Source of the DNA: Tricholoma matsutake
Lineage: Eukaryota > Basidiomycota > Agaricomycetes > Agaricales > Tricholomataceae
NCBI GenBank assembly: GCA_026075535.2
Contig: AP026549.1
Coordinates: 2,604,001 to 2,668,000 of the forward strand
Reading direction: 5' to 3'
Length of the DNA stretch: 64,000 nucleotides
The number at the start of each line of letters is the position of its first letter. Positions within the stretch are counted from its first letter, which is position 1. Shown here one piece after another: positions 1-12,881 of this stretch. A model generated the notes under the pieces. That model was not told the DNA's origin. It ran no database searches and worked only from the letters and a program-made list of their open reading frames with translations. Position numbers and translations under genes: made by a program.

Positions 1-1880
1 GCCATGCCGATGCTGATGCCAATGCCTTGTTTATCCAATAATTAATTTGTTCAATATTATGCAGACCTACAAAATGAGGTTGGTACCGAGTGGTGCTCAG
101 CACCCCAGTGGCAGTGGCTGTGGCTGATGCCACTGCCACTGAAAAAAAAATCCTGATGCCATACAGTGACATGTATGATAAACTCAGTAAATGCCCTGTT
201 TATGTGATAATTGATTTGTAGTAGTATGAAGACCTACAAAATGGGGCTGGTGCTGAGGGCTGCTCAGCAACATGGTGGCTGTGCCGATGCCGATGCTGAT
301 GCCACCTAAAAAAAATCCTGATGCCATATGGTGACGTGTATGATAAACTCAGTACCAATGGTGATGCCCCATGCCATTGCCATTGCCATTGCTGTTGCCA
401 TTGCTGATGCTGATGCTGATGCCACCGAAAAAAAATTCCCAATGCCATACAGTGACATGTATGATAAACTCAGTAAATGCCCTGTTTATGTGATAATTGA
501 TTTGTAGTACTCAGTACCAATGGTGATGCCCCATGCCATTGCCACTGCCATTGCCATTGTGTCTGTGCTGATACTGATGCCACCAAAAAAAAATTCTTGA
601 TGCCATACAGTGACATGTATGATAAACTCAGTAAATGCCCTTTTTATGCAATAATTAATTTGTTGTAGTATGAAGACTTACAAAATGAGGTTGGTGCCGA
701 GTGCTGCTCAGCAACCCAGTGGCTGTGCCATTGCCGATGCCAGTGCCACTTATGTCTGATGCATAGGTCACTGAGCTCATAAACAAAAGCATTTACTGAG
801 TTTCTAATACATGTCACTCACTGTATGGCATCAGGATTTTTTTTTCGGTGGCATCGGCATCAGCATTGGCCACAGCCATCAGAGCACCACTTGGCACCAA
901 CCTCATTTTGTAACTCTTCTAATTAATTATCCCATAAACAGGGCATTTACTGCATTTATCATATATGTCACTGTATGGCATCAGCAATTTTTTTTTGGTG
1001 GCATTGGCATTGGCATTGGCATTGGCATTGGCATTGGCATTGGCATTGGCCAGAGCCACTGGGGTGCTGAGTACCACTTGGTACCAACCACATTTTGCAG
1101 GTGCATAACATTGAACAAATTAATTATTGCATAAACAAGGCATCAGGATCGGCATTGGCACAGCTACCATGCTGCTGAGGAGCACTCGGCACTGACCTCA
1201 TTTTGTAAGTCTTCATACTACAACAAATTAATTATCCCATAAACAGGGCATTTACTGAGTTTATCATACATGTCACTGTATGGCATTGGGAATTTTTTTT
1301 TCGGTGGCATCAGCATCGGCATCAGCAATGGCAACAGCAATGGCAATGGCAATGGCATGGGGCATCACCATTGGTACTGAGTTTATCATACATGTCACTG
1401 TATGACATTGGGATTTTTTTTTCAGTGGCATCGGCATTGGCACAGCCACAATGGCAATGGCAATGGCAGTGGCAATGGCATGGGGCATCACCATTGGTAG
1501 CATCAGGCTTTTTGTTTCAGTGGCATTGGCATTGGCATAGGCCACAGCCACTGGCTGAGCACCACTCAGCACCACCCTCATTTTGTAGGTCTGCATAACA
1601 TTGCACAAATTAATTATTGCATAAACAAGGCATTGGCATTGGGCATTTCTTTTAGGTGGCATTGGCATTGGCATTGGCACGGCCATCAGGTTGCCAAGCA
1701 GCACTCAGCACCAATTTTATTTTGTAGGTCTGCATACCCCATAGGTCTAACAAATGAATGCTGACTCCCCATCCTGATTCCCACTGGTGATGCCCAATGG
1801 TAATGCCCCATGCTGTTGCTGTTGCCGGTGCTGATTGTGTCCAATGCATAGGTCACTGACCTATATATTACATTCATAAC
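1..1880. repeat. Complex satellite built on GGCATT/AATGCC hexamers
   Basis: The stretch is made of repeated modules. Each has a TTTATCATACATGTCACTGT block, a short A/T homopolymer, a run of degenerate GGCATC/GGCATT hexamers, then a block ending CAACCTCATTTTGTAGGTCT and a segment with AATTAATTATNNCATAAACA. Modules before about 770 are on the minus strand and those after about 800 on the plus strand, so the array switches orientation in the middle. A pure (GGCATT)n run lies at about 998-1050. All open frames here are hexamer translations (Met-Pro or His-Trp repeats) and are not called as genes. Confidence 0.85.
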
Positions 1881-1985
1881 ACATCTGTAGTGCTGTAAGG
1901 CAGCAAGGATTGTAATAGCAAATTTATTTGATACTACAGTATGTATCTATATACATATAGAGTGTTTGACAGCATCCATTGAACC

Positions 1986-2077
1986 CATATCATTCAATAC
2001 ATTGTATGTGTTCGATAGACCATATCATTCAATACATTGTATGTGTTCGATAGACCATATCATTCGATACACTGTAG
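1986..2077. repeat. 35 bp tandem repeat, about 2.6 copies
   Basis: A 35 bp unit beginning CATATCATTCAATACATTGT is repeated at 1986, 2021 and 2056; the last copy is partial and diverged. There is no gene around it, and 2080-2378 is A/T-rich DNA with TTTCCAG-type short repeats. Confidence 0.85.
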
Positions 2078-2378
2078 CTTACCTATGTGAACTTGGAAAC
2101 TCAGAAACTTACTATAATAAGCATTTTTTCTTGGCTGTACTTTCAAGGTTTCTAGAGGTTTCATAGGTTTCCAGAGAATGCTTGCTAGTGAGGTTTCCAG
2201 AAAAAGTGACTTAAGTTTCCAGGTATTCAAATTTCCCAAGGTTTTCTGATGTTTTTCAAGGTTTTTGAGGTTGAGAAACCTCTGGAAACATTTTTGTCAA
2301 CCTACTGATGTGCATTTCGCCATCACTTTGCATATATTGCCACAACTGCTTCTTTCCCTCTGCGATGCATTAGATCTG

Positions 2379-3257
2379 TCATAGATTGCAATAGTCCCTC
2401 ATATACCATGTTAGCACCAGTTGTAATACCATCATGAAACCATAGTTGCTCATTAAGAACAATGCATGATAGATAATACCTTTTAGTTTTATTGTAAAAG
2501 GCTGATTATTTCTGCTAACAATTGTCACTTCTGGGTCTATTTTTGATTTTTTTCCTTCAAATTCAAATATAAGTATAGCTGGAACTGACACAAAAGAATA
2601 TGAACATATGAGATGTTGATTGCATTCAGAACATCTAGACATTGAACCTTCCTGATGATTCTGAATCCAATCTTGTATTGATACATAAGGACTTGTTCCA
2701 GAAGACAAAACGCAAGACCGAACAGAATGTTGACAAGTTTGAGCCTGAGTCAATGTATGTTCTTGAGAACATGTAAGTTGTGAGGACACAATTTGAGTGG
2801 GTGTTGTAAACATAAGCTGTAATAATCTAACCACTGATGTATGCCTACCCCACCGCAAGCCAGCAATTCTTAAGTCATCCAGTTTATGTCTAAATATGTC
2901 CCTCACATTTTCTAATAAAGTCTGACCATATAAATGACTTTGAAATCCATTGCATATATCCTCAAGTATATCATCATTTATAGAACCAAAAGTATGACTC
3001 CAATACTCTGGATTAGTCTTCCACACTGCATAAAGGATAGAAAAGACAGAGTCATATGCACAACTGTTATTGCTCCATATTATACCAAGAGGGACTGAGA
3101 TATGGTAAACTTCATTACCTGTTGTATCAGAACTTTTATTACTGCTAACTCTCAATCTTTTATGTGGCTGTTTAACAGTCAACTTTTCATTGACAGTTAC
3201 ATCACCAATTTTTCTTTTCAAACTGACACTGGTGCCATTTGAATCTCCTGGACACAT
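2379..3257 (-). pseudogene. Ubiquitin-peptidase (C19)-like protein, frame-broken at the C-terminus
   Basis: The frame gives 292 residues. After a basic, polar N-terminus there is a segment at about residues 60-75 containing WSNNSCAYDSVF. It resembles the catalytic Cys box of ubiquitin C-terminal hydrolases and recurs in agaricomycete proteins of mobile-element neighbourhoods. A possible metal-binding CSEC lies near residue 208. The last 35 residues are in the wrong frame: the alternative frame restores LWFHDGITTGANMVYEG, the conserved end of this protein type and the likely His-containing region. A single indel near 2460-2490 therefore broke the gene. The same C-terminal motif recurs as a relic at 31.8-32.0 kb. 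Protease activity is inferred from the Cys box only. No second gene is seen in 3258-3900. Confidence 0.5.
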
Positions 3258-3958
3258 TCAACTGGCAAAACCAGCAGCAAGTCTAAAAAGATGAACAAGA
3301 GGCAGAGGCTAGAACCAAGCTTAGCAGAATGGAAATAGATGAGAGGAATAGGGGAGGGACCGACCTGGGCATGGGGGTGGAGAATAGCGCTGGAGTCATC
3401 CAATCATCCAGCTAGGCATTGACTATGATGTTATATCTGGCAACTATCAAGATTGATTGCCAAGGATGATGTATAAGATTGGACACATAGAATCGGACAC
3501 CTGGAAGGTCAGACAGACTGTCATAATACTGGAGAACTTGAAATCAACCCTAGATCAACCATGTATCAAGGTAACTTTTGGATCACCATAATAGCCGTGC
3601 CTTCTGGCCACAACCTCAGTGTTGTTGGTTGGATGGCTATTACACAGCTGCAACTGTGACATCAAGGCTATGAAATATGTCCCATGGGTGAGGCAACCAC
3701 CAAAAAGAAGCACCACAGTGGGCTTTGTGACATGGGTAAGTATTTGCAATGCCGTTGAGTTTCTTAGTAAGAATCTGACAGCAAAGTGAGCAAAAGCAGT
3801 CGATAGAAAACAGATGCAAAAGATTCTCATTGAGACCACCCCTCGAGACTAATTGCTCCTCTCTGATCATGTGTCCTAGCAATTATCCATATGGTTCTCT
3901 ATGCTATGAAGATCATAGGACTCAGTTTTATTAGCTTGTCCCATTCCAGCAGTATTGC

Positions 3959-4532
3959 TTGGAAGTTCATCTACACTGGCTTACTCTGCAACATACATCC
4001 ACTACCTTCCGTACTATTCTCAATAATTACCCCAACCCTTTTGCAATATTTGACATCAAATTTGACAACAATATTGCCTCTCACAAAGCACCGGTTGCTA
4101 AAACATTCCTACACTTTGGGCGATGGCTGGATCTGATAGACAGCTTGCGAATGTCAAACATGTCAATGCATTTGGTGGTAGTTGTCTGACTCAGTTGAGT
4201 CAGACAACCATCGATCAACAATGCATACTGGAATCACTGATCAAATATTTGACATGTTGGAAGGAAGGCATGCTTTCGATGCCTTAACTGAGCTTCACAT
4301 TGAAGTTAGATCACCATTCACTCACTTCATCGCCATTCCTGTGTTTCCAAACCTTGAACACCTGTACACTGTGATGAGAGGAGTCCCCACCTGCATCTTG
4401 AGGAGGCATCAGACATCCCCTGTCAGATATCAAATCGAGCTCCCTAGACTTAAATGCCTTGTTGTCAATACCGATGGAATTGGAAAGGTGTTATCTGGAA
4501 AGCTTCCCTCTGTCACAGTGCTGATAATGCGT
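3959..4532 (+). pseudogene. 5' part of a host F-box/LRR-like gene interrupted by the gypsy element
   Basis: The reading frame from about 3959 to 4174, then another from about 4182 to 4532, encodes an alpha/beta leucine-rich protein of the kind found downstream of F-boxes in agaricomycetes (ending PSVTVLIM). The two parts are offset by one frame, and a perfect 28 bp palindrome (4181-4208) sits at the break. The second part stops exactly at the gypsy LTR. Joining 4531 to the base after the 3' LTR gives a continuous frame with the segment at 23.6-24.6 kb, so this is the upstream half of one gene. I did not find a convincing F-box or start codon; upstream exons may lie in 3460-3950. The F-box family label rests on overall character only. 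Confidence 0.45.
4181..4208. repeat. Perfect 28 bp palindrome at a frameshift
   Basis: Thirteen bases (GTTGTCTGACTCA) are followed by GT and their exact reverse complement. It lies at the point where the frame of the F-box/LRR-like gene changes. Confidence 0.9.
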
Positions 4533-5726
4533 TGATAGGTGGTCTCCTCAGCTCAAAGGCCGATACGTCATTCTAACCACATTCTAATCACATCGGCTAA
4601 CTCCTATGAGGTCCCAGATGCAGCATGACCCAGCCTATTGATTGCGATATCATATCGACCACATCGAAACATCACCAGCGACATCGATCATACCAAGAGC
4701 CCACATCGCACAACCTTAGGACTACCCCAAAAGCCCCTAAGATCCCTCTAAATGACCATTGAACATCCTCAATCAACTTTGAACAGCCGTGACCACGATC
4801 GAACATCATTGACCATCATTGACCATCATCGAGCATTATTGATCAATATCAAGAGACTACAAGCGACATTGGGCGCCGCCTTCATTATCTAAATGGTGGA
4901 AGACCATGCGCTAGGATGTACTCCAACTCATGCTCAAACCTGCTGATAGTAGGTCAGCCTTGTTCCAACTCCATATTGCATACAGAACCCATGGGACAGA
5001 TTATTGCGAGACTTAGCACAGTTTATACACAAAGGACAGTCTCTTTTAGTTCTTTCCCTTTATTACTCCTTCATCATATGATATATCTCTTTCTTGTTTG
5101 GATTCCAGTCTCCTTTTTGGCCTTGTGCCTTAACTCATATATTTTGCCTCATGTTCTACACATGTTTCTTATACCATTTTAGGAAGTTTCTTTTAAAACA
5201 TATAAAACTCTGTAGTATCTACTCGCAAAGACAAGAAATTGTCTTCACCTATCATCTTGTATACAGTTCTAAGCATCCGATCAACTTTCTAAAAACAATC
5301 TAAGTCTCTACGAGTTTTCTCGATTGACGAGAAACCTCTGCGATCATCGCATCCTCAATCTTCCTTCAATCCTCTCGTCATTAGCACTAGCAACCATTTC
5401 AACATGTTCTAGCTATCAACTATAGCCTTCGTATACTTTCAACCTATCGAAAGGTCCTCGGAATTCACACATTGACCATCGATGATCAACATCGTTCACC
5501 GTCGATCTCATCGATCATCCTTGATATCAATCGATACCCCATCAGACCTCATCAAACACCTTCATCTCTTATAGAACTACCTTTGTGACTAGTACTAACT
5601 AGTTATCTTCCCATAGGTTTGACTACAAACATTCAGGACGACTCGCACCCTTCCTCTGACTTGTCGCAAATATCATTGATTGCCTCATTGGCTATTTTGG
5701 TGGTTTTCCCAGGTTGAGTATCATCA
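4533..5726 (+). repeat. 5' LTR of the Ty3/gypsy element
   Basis: The repeat begins TGATAGGTGGTCTCC and ends GTATCATCA (TG...CA). Bases 4790-5726 match 22698-23633 almost base for base. The first 257 bp (4533-4789) have no counterpart in the 3' copy. The bases before it, GCGT (4529-4532), correspond to GCAT after the 3' LTR (23634-23637), compatible with a short target duplication altered by one transition. A primer-binding stretch (TGGAGCCCACTGTGAGGG) follows immediately at about 5731. Open frames inside the LTR are repeated in both copies and are not genes. Confidence 0.8.
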
Positions 5727-5767
5727 TTTTTGGAGCCCACTGTGAGGGTCTCTGAATCATTTCATCA

Positions 5768-8280
5768 TTGGACCAACCTCGACTTCCTCGGCTTAGGCCA
5801 ACACAAGCAAGAAACCTTTGTATTGATACTTGCCACGCCTTTGAATCTCTTGAACAATTGGGGGACATTCTAATTCCTGTTTCCGAAGCAGAGTCTACTC
5901 ATCGTAGACTATTTCCTTCACCTATATCATTGCCTTCCACATTGTCATCTACTTCCTCATCATCATCATCAACCTCTTTGTTCATCCTTCCAACAACTTT
6001 GACACCTCTACCATCTATTACACAAGTCTTAACCCCTACCCCTAGAGTCATCGCATTCATGACTACCCATACCATGATGCCAGCTTGTGAGCACTCGACT
6101 GCTCCAAAATTCGACCTGACTCAGCCTCGAGAGCTCCGACAATACTTCGAAGAGCTTGAACTATTATTCCCAACCTGTGGCATTACTGAATCGAATATAA
6201 TGAAGAAACACGCTTGTCGCTACCTCGACATTGACACTTCTGAACTCTGGGAATTGCTTCCAGAGTATCAGCCCGGCACATCATTCAACAAATTTCGAAC
6301 AGCAGTACATAAACTCTATCCTGGCTCGGAAGATGAACACAAGTGGAGCATATCAGACATGGACAAATTAGTGGGACGCATTGGGATATTTGACGCAAAC
6401 AATCTAGGAATGTATTATCGTGTATTCTACAATATTACCCACTTTTTGAGAGCAAAGAATAGGATCTCGGAAGCCAAGCAAAGCAGAGCTTATGTTTGAG
6501 GATTCCAACCCGGCTTATGGACTCAAATTGCTCAACGACTCGAACTCAAATTCCCCGATCATTATCCCGACGATCCATATCTGCTCAACGACATTCATGA
6601 CGCAGCAAAATTCATACTAGCAGGCTCTAACACATCAAACTCAGTAATCCACCAATCAACTTCCTCATCGCACTCAACATCGAATGTCGGAAATACAGTC
6701 ACCTCGTCACCCGGAATTATTATGATTAAAACTGAAGATCTAAATGCAATGTTTGAACAATTTGCTAGCACTATCGCTACGCATATTGCAGGTACTAAAA
6801 ATCCTCATGCTAATTCGGCAGACAGACAGGCACACATCGACGCACTCCTTTGCATATTTTGCAGTTTATCTGGACATTTTATCCCTGACTGTATGGTTTG
6901 TCAGTCATACCTGAATGAAGGGAAGTGTAAGCGAAACATGGAAGGAAAGATCATACTTCCAAATGGACAATTCACCCCTCAAAGTATTCCTGGCAGGTTT
7001 ATCAAGGAACACATCGACAAATGGTGGAAACGCAACCCAGATGCAACCCCAGCAGCCACACTCTTATTCAGCATCGCACCACCAGCACCTCCAACTTCGA
7101 CTAGTTCAACCTTGGCTGCAATCACTTCGATAATGGAGTCTGATGCAGTTTCTACATCGGAATCAGAAATGGAAGGCATTTATCATAATTTGACATTGAC
7201 AGCTGACTCCAAAGATAGAATAGCGGCTCTCGAGCACCAAATATTCACGCTTCAAAGTGGTCGACCATTTTCACATCCAAACAAAGAGGTTTGAAGTTCA
7301 GTTCCGGCCACGACAACCCCCATCCCTGCATTGTCTATGTCTACTGCTCCAGTCCCAGCACCCTCGACATCTTCATCGACAATGGTCAACCCTTCGACTT
7401 CAACTATGGCTCCAACATCGACATTGACATCGACTTCTCCTGCATTGACCACTTCGCCATCGACTACCATACCCCCAATGCAAATCTTGGTACACCCATA
7501 TGCATCGGTCAGGGAGAATGCCTATTTGCCACCACACAAAAGGAACTTTGCTGGCACATTGAAGGGTCAGGAAAAAGATGGACCATCGTATGCGACACAG
7601 GCACCAGTACAGAACGAGAAGATTGCACACAATATCTTTTCGTGCTCGATGAAGATGCCGATCGTCATGCTTACATTGGAAGAACTACTGTTGCTTTCAC
7701 CCGAGGTTCAAACAAAATGGAGAGAACATGTCACACCGAAACGAGTCACACAATCTGGAAACAATGCAACAAACATGTTTAGTCCCGATGCAATCATTGT
7801 GCCTGATCTGTATGAGACCTATATTAGCAGTCTCCGACCCAGTGAAATCCCTCAGCCTTTTGTTGTCACTAAAGAAACTTTGTTGATTAGATCTGTTATT
7901 ATGGATGTCCATGGTAACAACCAGGTAGAAAGTGTCATTGATCCCGGTTCCTTGATCATATTGATGGCCGAAGATGTTTGCCATGAACTCGGTCTAGCAT
8001 ACAACTCCTCGATTAGGCTTCCGATGCAGTCTGCCAATGGCACTGTGGATGAAACACTTGGTTTAGCATGCAACGTGCCCTGCGATCTCAGCAGAATCAC
8101 CTTATACATGCAGATACATATTATTCGGGACCCAGCTTACGATATTCTACTCGGATGACCATTCGACGTCTTAATGGAAAGTGTCATTAGAAATTACTGG
8201 AATGAAGCCCAAACAATCACGATATGCGATCCGAACTCAACTCAGACCACTACCATTCCCTCAATACCTTGATTGCACCA
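5768..8280 (+). pseudogene. Ty3/gypsy gag and aspartic protease region
   Basis: One frame runs from the ATG at 5768 past 8270, interrupted only by TGA codons at 6497, 7292, 8156 and 8270. The N-terminal part is the Gag region, with an acidic helix-rich segment (PRELRQYFEELELLF). At about 6858 it encodes a CCHC zinc knuckle, CIFCSLSGHFIPDC (C-x2-C-x4-H-x4-C). The 7330-7480 part is a Ser/Thr/Pro linker. At about 7905-8160 there is a retropepsin-like domain with SVIDPGSLI (active-site Asp followed by PGS) and YDILLG before the stop. All four stops are TGA where an Arg CGA codon is expected, so one gag-pro polyprotein has decayed by C-to-T changes. Confidence 0.85.
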
Positions 8281-11200
8281 TCGTCAAAAGTTGTTCGTGA
8301 GAATTTTCAGCATTAGAGAATGAAATTTTGGAACAGTGCACTTTCATCATTTCGTTCAACTCTTCTAACTCCTCTATATTTATTGAGCGCACTGCAAATA
8401 TCCCCGAAATCGACTCCTCCGAAGAATTATCTGCGATGCTTTCTGACCTATATTTATCTGCATGCGACAAGTTCCACGTTCCTCAAAACGCCTCAATAGT
8501 GTTTATACCTATGAAAATTTTTCTTCATATGTTTCCCCTTCCTCAGTTATTTCCAACAATCGCCATTCTAGTTATTTATCGATGAAGAAGAAGTATAAAC
8601 CAGTTGCACAGAAGGTCCGTCTGATCATGGCTGAACTACCCAATCAATTTCGAATTATTTGACACATCGAGGGTGATCCCCTCAAAGACATGCCTCCACT
8701 AAATCCCCATCCTCTGATATTCAAACCGACTCCCCGATATAACCTCGAACGCAAAAACACCATCGATCGAAATCATCCAGGCAATTTCTTATGGCCTCAA
8801 GAACGAGACCTCATGCATGACTTCATTCGAAACCAGGAAGCGGGGTTCGCATGGACGGAAAACGAACGAGGAAAGTTTCGACCAGATTTCTTCCCCCCTA
8901 TTGAGTTCCCAGTCATCCCTCACACTCCTTGGGTCAAACACAATATCCCCATACCACCAGGTTTGTATGAACAGATTTGTGAAATGCTGAAAAGTGAGAT
9001 TGAAGCAGGAGTCTATGAGTCGTCAAACTCGTCATACCAATTGTGATGGTTTTGCATTGTGAAGAAAGATGCAAAATTGCTCTGAACAGTCCACAGTCTC
9101 GAGCCACTAAACCAAGTTACAATTCAGCACTCAGGCATCATCCCGATCCCCGAGCATTTAGCCAAACAGTTTGGGGGACACGCTTGTGGAGGAATGTTGG
9201 ACTTATATGTTGCATTCAACGAAGGGCTCGTATCTGAATCCTCTCAAGATCTAATGACTTTCCAGACCCCATTCGGCGCACTTTGAATTGTCACCCTACC
9301 GATGGGTTGGACAAACTTGGTTCCGATCTTACACAACGATGTCACTTTCATCCTACAACCTGAAGTCCCTCATATCACAATCCCTTATATCGACGACACA
9401 CCAGTGAAGGGTCCGAAATCGGAATATCGAACAATCGGTGGGTCTTACAAAACGATCGCCGACAACTCAGGCATTCGACAATTTGTATGGGAGCATTTTG
9501 AGAACCTGAATTGCATTGTCCAACGCATGAAGTATTGTGGTGGAACATTCTCAGGGCCCAAGTTATTTGCTTATGTCCCTGAAATAATCATTTTAGGTCA
9601 TCGATGCAATATTCAAGGTCGAATGGCTGACCCAATGCGTATCGAGAAGATTGAGAAATGGGATCCATGTCATATGCTCACGGAAGCTAAGGCATTCTTA
9701 GGAACGATTGGAGTTTGTCTAATTTTTATTTAGAGTTTTGCACATCAAGCAGCTGCACTAATCAACCTTACTCGAAAAGATGTGCCCTTCAAATTCGGCC
9801 CATCTCAGGTAGCAGCGCAAGAAGATCTCAAGCAAGCACTCCTAAACTCGCCAGCAATTTGAGCCATTGACTATACCTCAAACACCCCAGTAATCCTTGC
9901 AGTCGACACATTGAGCATCGCCGTCGGCTATTTCCTAGCGCAATGCAATCGTGATAACCCTCGAAAAAGATACTACAGTCAATTCGGCTCAATCACACTT
10001 AATGACCACAAATCCCAGTTCTTGCAGCCAAAACTCAAACTTTATGGTCTATATCGAGCCCTTGGGGCACTTCATTTATATTTGATAGGGGTACGAAACC
10101 TTATTGTCGAGGTCAATGCAAGGTATATCAAAGGCATGCTCTCAAATCCCGATATCGTGCCTAGTGCTAGCATCAACCAATGGATAGTTTCCATTCTAAC
10201 GTTCCACTTCATGCTAGTTCATGTCGCAGGTATGCACCATGGGCCAGATGGTCTTTTGCGACATCCTCGACAAACCAAAGATGACAATGTCAAAGTAGAA
10301 GAAGAATTCGGCGACTGGATCGACAAATTACATGGTTCATTCACCAAATCAACCCAGTTTTGATTCGACCTTTCCCCACTCACGTGACATATCCGACTTT
10401 CACCCAAGGGAGGATGTTGCATACCAAGACATACCTCAATCGGACAAAGCAAAGAAAGAAGACAAATGATTACTACTCATTCATAGATGGTTAGACGATA
10501 TGGTGCGACCCCCACATCTATCAGACACTGAGTACGCTACCTTTGTGCGATATTGCACCAAGTTCTTCATAGATTCTGGAAAACTATGGTGAAAAGATTG
10601 TCATGGAGAACATAAGATTGTCACAATTCCAGAACGTCGCATCGACATTGTCTGGTCATCGCACGACCATATCGGCCACAAGATGATCTTTGCCATGAAG
10701 TCTCATGTCGCACTACAATTCTGGTGGCCCAACCTGAAAGCCAATATTGCATGGTACATCCGAATGTGCCACTACTGTCAGTTGCGACAAACTTGAAATC
10801 TTCTTATCCCACCAATCGTCGCCACCCCCGCCCCTCTATTTGGAAAAGTCTACATCAACACAATGCACATGCCGCCTTCTGGCAGATATCGCTATATAGT
10901 ACAAGGTCGATGTTCGATATCGTACTGGCCAGAGTTCAGGATGCTTTGCAATGAAACAGCAAAGACTGTCAGCAATTGGATCTTTGAAGAAATCATTTGT
11001 CATTGGGGCTCGCTTTATGAAATTGTTACTGACAATGGTGCAGCATTTCTTTCTGCTCTCGAGTATTTGTCAAAGCGATATCATATCAATCACATTCAGA
11101 TAGGTGGGTACAATTCCCATGCCAATGGCCTCGTCGAATGAGCCCACTTTGATGTACGACAATCACTCTACAAGGCCGTCAATGGTGATCAAACTCAATG

Positions 11201-11831
11201 GTTGGTTGGGACCTACTCAGTCTTTTGGGCAGAATGGGTAACAGTTCAAAAACGAATGGGCTGTTCACCCTATTTTGCGATCTCAGGTTCTCATCCACTC
11301 ATCCCTCTCGACATCTCAGAAGCGACATATCTACAACCACCACCCAATTCAATACTCTCCTCCACCGATCTTATTGCCCAATGTGCTATTGCACTACAGA
11401 AATGCTCGATCGATCTTGAAGTACTCTACTCTAGAGTCTACACTGCTCAACGAGAAGCTGCGAGATGTTTCAAAGAAGTTCACAAGCAAACGATTTGAGA
11501 CTACAATTTCGAAAAAGGTGACCTTGTACTCATGTGAAACACACAGATTGAGAAAGTGCTTAATCAAAAAATGCGAGCTTGATATCTCGGCCCACTCATT
11601 GTCATCGCACAAAACTACGGTGGTGCTTATATTCTTTGCAAGCTCGATGGCTCAGTTCTTCATCGACCAGTAGCTGACTTCTGAGTTCTACCATATCTAG
11701 CACGAAAATTGATTCCCCTTCCCCCAAACCTCTTTGATATTGATGATCATTGGCTCGAACAACTTCGAACAACATCAGATGTCAACAGAGACATCGATGA
11801 AGGCATTCCTGACCTCAAAGAAGACGAATAG
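8281..11831 (+). pseudogene. Ty3/gypsy pol: reverse transcriptase, RNase H, integrase
   Basis: The order is Ty3/gypsy. Reverse transcriptase lies at about 8690-9730 (PHTPWVKHNIPIPPGLYEQI, then PYIDD, the YxDD catalytic box). The RNase H-like part is at about 9880-10330 (VILAVDT...). Integrase is at about 10480-11690, with an HH-CC zinc segment ending CHYCQLRQT and a core ending TDNGAAFL. The frame shifts once between 10363 and 10480, and further indels lie in 8330-8460. In-frame TGA stops occur at 8660, 9044, 9083, 9284, 9860, 10361, 10590, 10794, 11139, 11496, 11535, 11580 and 11682, plus TAG at 9731. The first integrase catalytic Asp is Asn (AAC at 10857). The element cannot be autonomous. 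The frame ends at TAG 11829-11831. Confidence 0.9.
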
Positions 11832-12249
11832 AGCATTTTCCTTCTTTTTTTTCTTACTTGCAATATTAAAACAAACTCTCAATCTTATAACAGTGTACTA
11901 TTACAAGTCGTGATATCATTTGAAACATGTTTGCGCAAGCTCGACAGGGTTTTTTGGCTATGAAGGAGTTCTGAGCCTTTCCCCTATGTCTCGTTTTGAT
12001 GAATCATCCATCTTACTTTCTTTTTCTTTTTCCTATGTTTCTTTGCATATATCTTACATTTCCTGGCTTTGATCGCACACGATATTTCTCATTTCAAACT
12101 TATCTTGCTCAGACACAAGAAAAACAATAGAATTAAAACAGAACAACAAAGTCTATTGGGACTCCTCCCACTTCCTCTCCAACACCTCAATCTCCTCCAT
12201 CAGTACCTCTACCTCCAGCTTCTTTCGCACCAAGACTTCTGTGAGATAT
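11832..12249. other. Gypsy 3' untranslated stretch
   Basis: A T-rich region follows the pol stop, with no convincing gene. The open frames over 12069-12413 are compositional shadows of the antisense gene that begins on the other strand. Confidence 0.5.
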
Positions 12250-12696
12250 CAACGCCGGAGCTGTGCTGCGTCCAATACTGTCATCTCCTCCCCGACCACA
12301 CCCGTGATCTCAGGTTTGGCCTCTCGCTCTCTCGCCTTTCCTTTTCCCTTCTCCTTCTCAGCCGGTTTCCCCTTAGTCTTCATCACTCATTTCAGGCACT
12401 TGTCAACCTTTGAGGGCCCAGCCTCCGCATTTTGGATGGGCTGGATAGCCCGAATGCATATGGCTAAGTAATCATACAGATTAGCGATCATACTCATTAT
12501 CAAAAAGAATCACTTACTACATCTTGGAGTCAACACCTCTGTTGACTCCACAGTACTCTTTGTTGCTCGTTTAGAGCCTGCTGTTTTCCTTGACTTGCCT
12601 CAATGGAGTCCTCACCTTGATACTCCCTCCCAGTAACACCTGCAGCCCTTGAGTGCATCTCTTGCACTTGGGCATGCCCTCCTTGACCAATAGTAG
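12250..12696 (-). pseudogene. Distal part of the gypsy antisense accessory gene
   Basis: Read on the minus strand, this continues the gene that starts at 22699, after removal of the KDZ insertion. Two alternating frames give CKRCTQ, then, after a one-base shift, CYWEG and GKSRKTAGSKRA. This looks like a broken Cys-rich zinc-cluster segment followed by a basic tail. A probable intron separates it from a Lys/Glu-rich end at about 12250-12400 (EKGKGKARERG). Function is unknown; the zinc-cluster reading is inference. Confidence 0.4.
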
Positions 12697-12881
12697 CTGG
12701 CATTATTGTTAACAATCTATCAGTGCTAGTCGATAGGCCATTGTGCACAGTACCAATGATTTTATTACAATGACATTGTAATAGATATCTGATAGACTTA
12801 GTAGATGTTATTGTTAATGATTATTAATGATTGTAGATGGTACCACACCCAACTGTAATACATTGTTAATGGTATTGGGGC
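12697..12881 (+). repeat. KDZ1 left terminal inverted repeat
   Basis: This matches the reverse complement of 21912-22096 with only scattered differences. It contains a short internal palindrome ATTACAATGACATTGTAAT at about 12765. Confidence 0.9.

Noticed and set aside
200..1877. Several open frames rich in Met-Pro-Met-Pro or His-Trp
   Set aside because: They are translations of the hexamer satellite in different frames and orientations.
4916..5303. Open frames of 88 and 69 residues with hydrophobic segments
   Set aside because: The same frames occur in the 3' LTR (22823-23210); they lie in LTR sequence and lack coding features.
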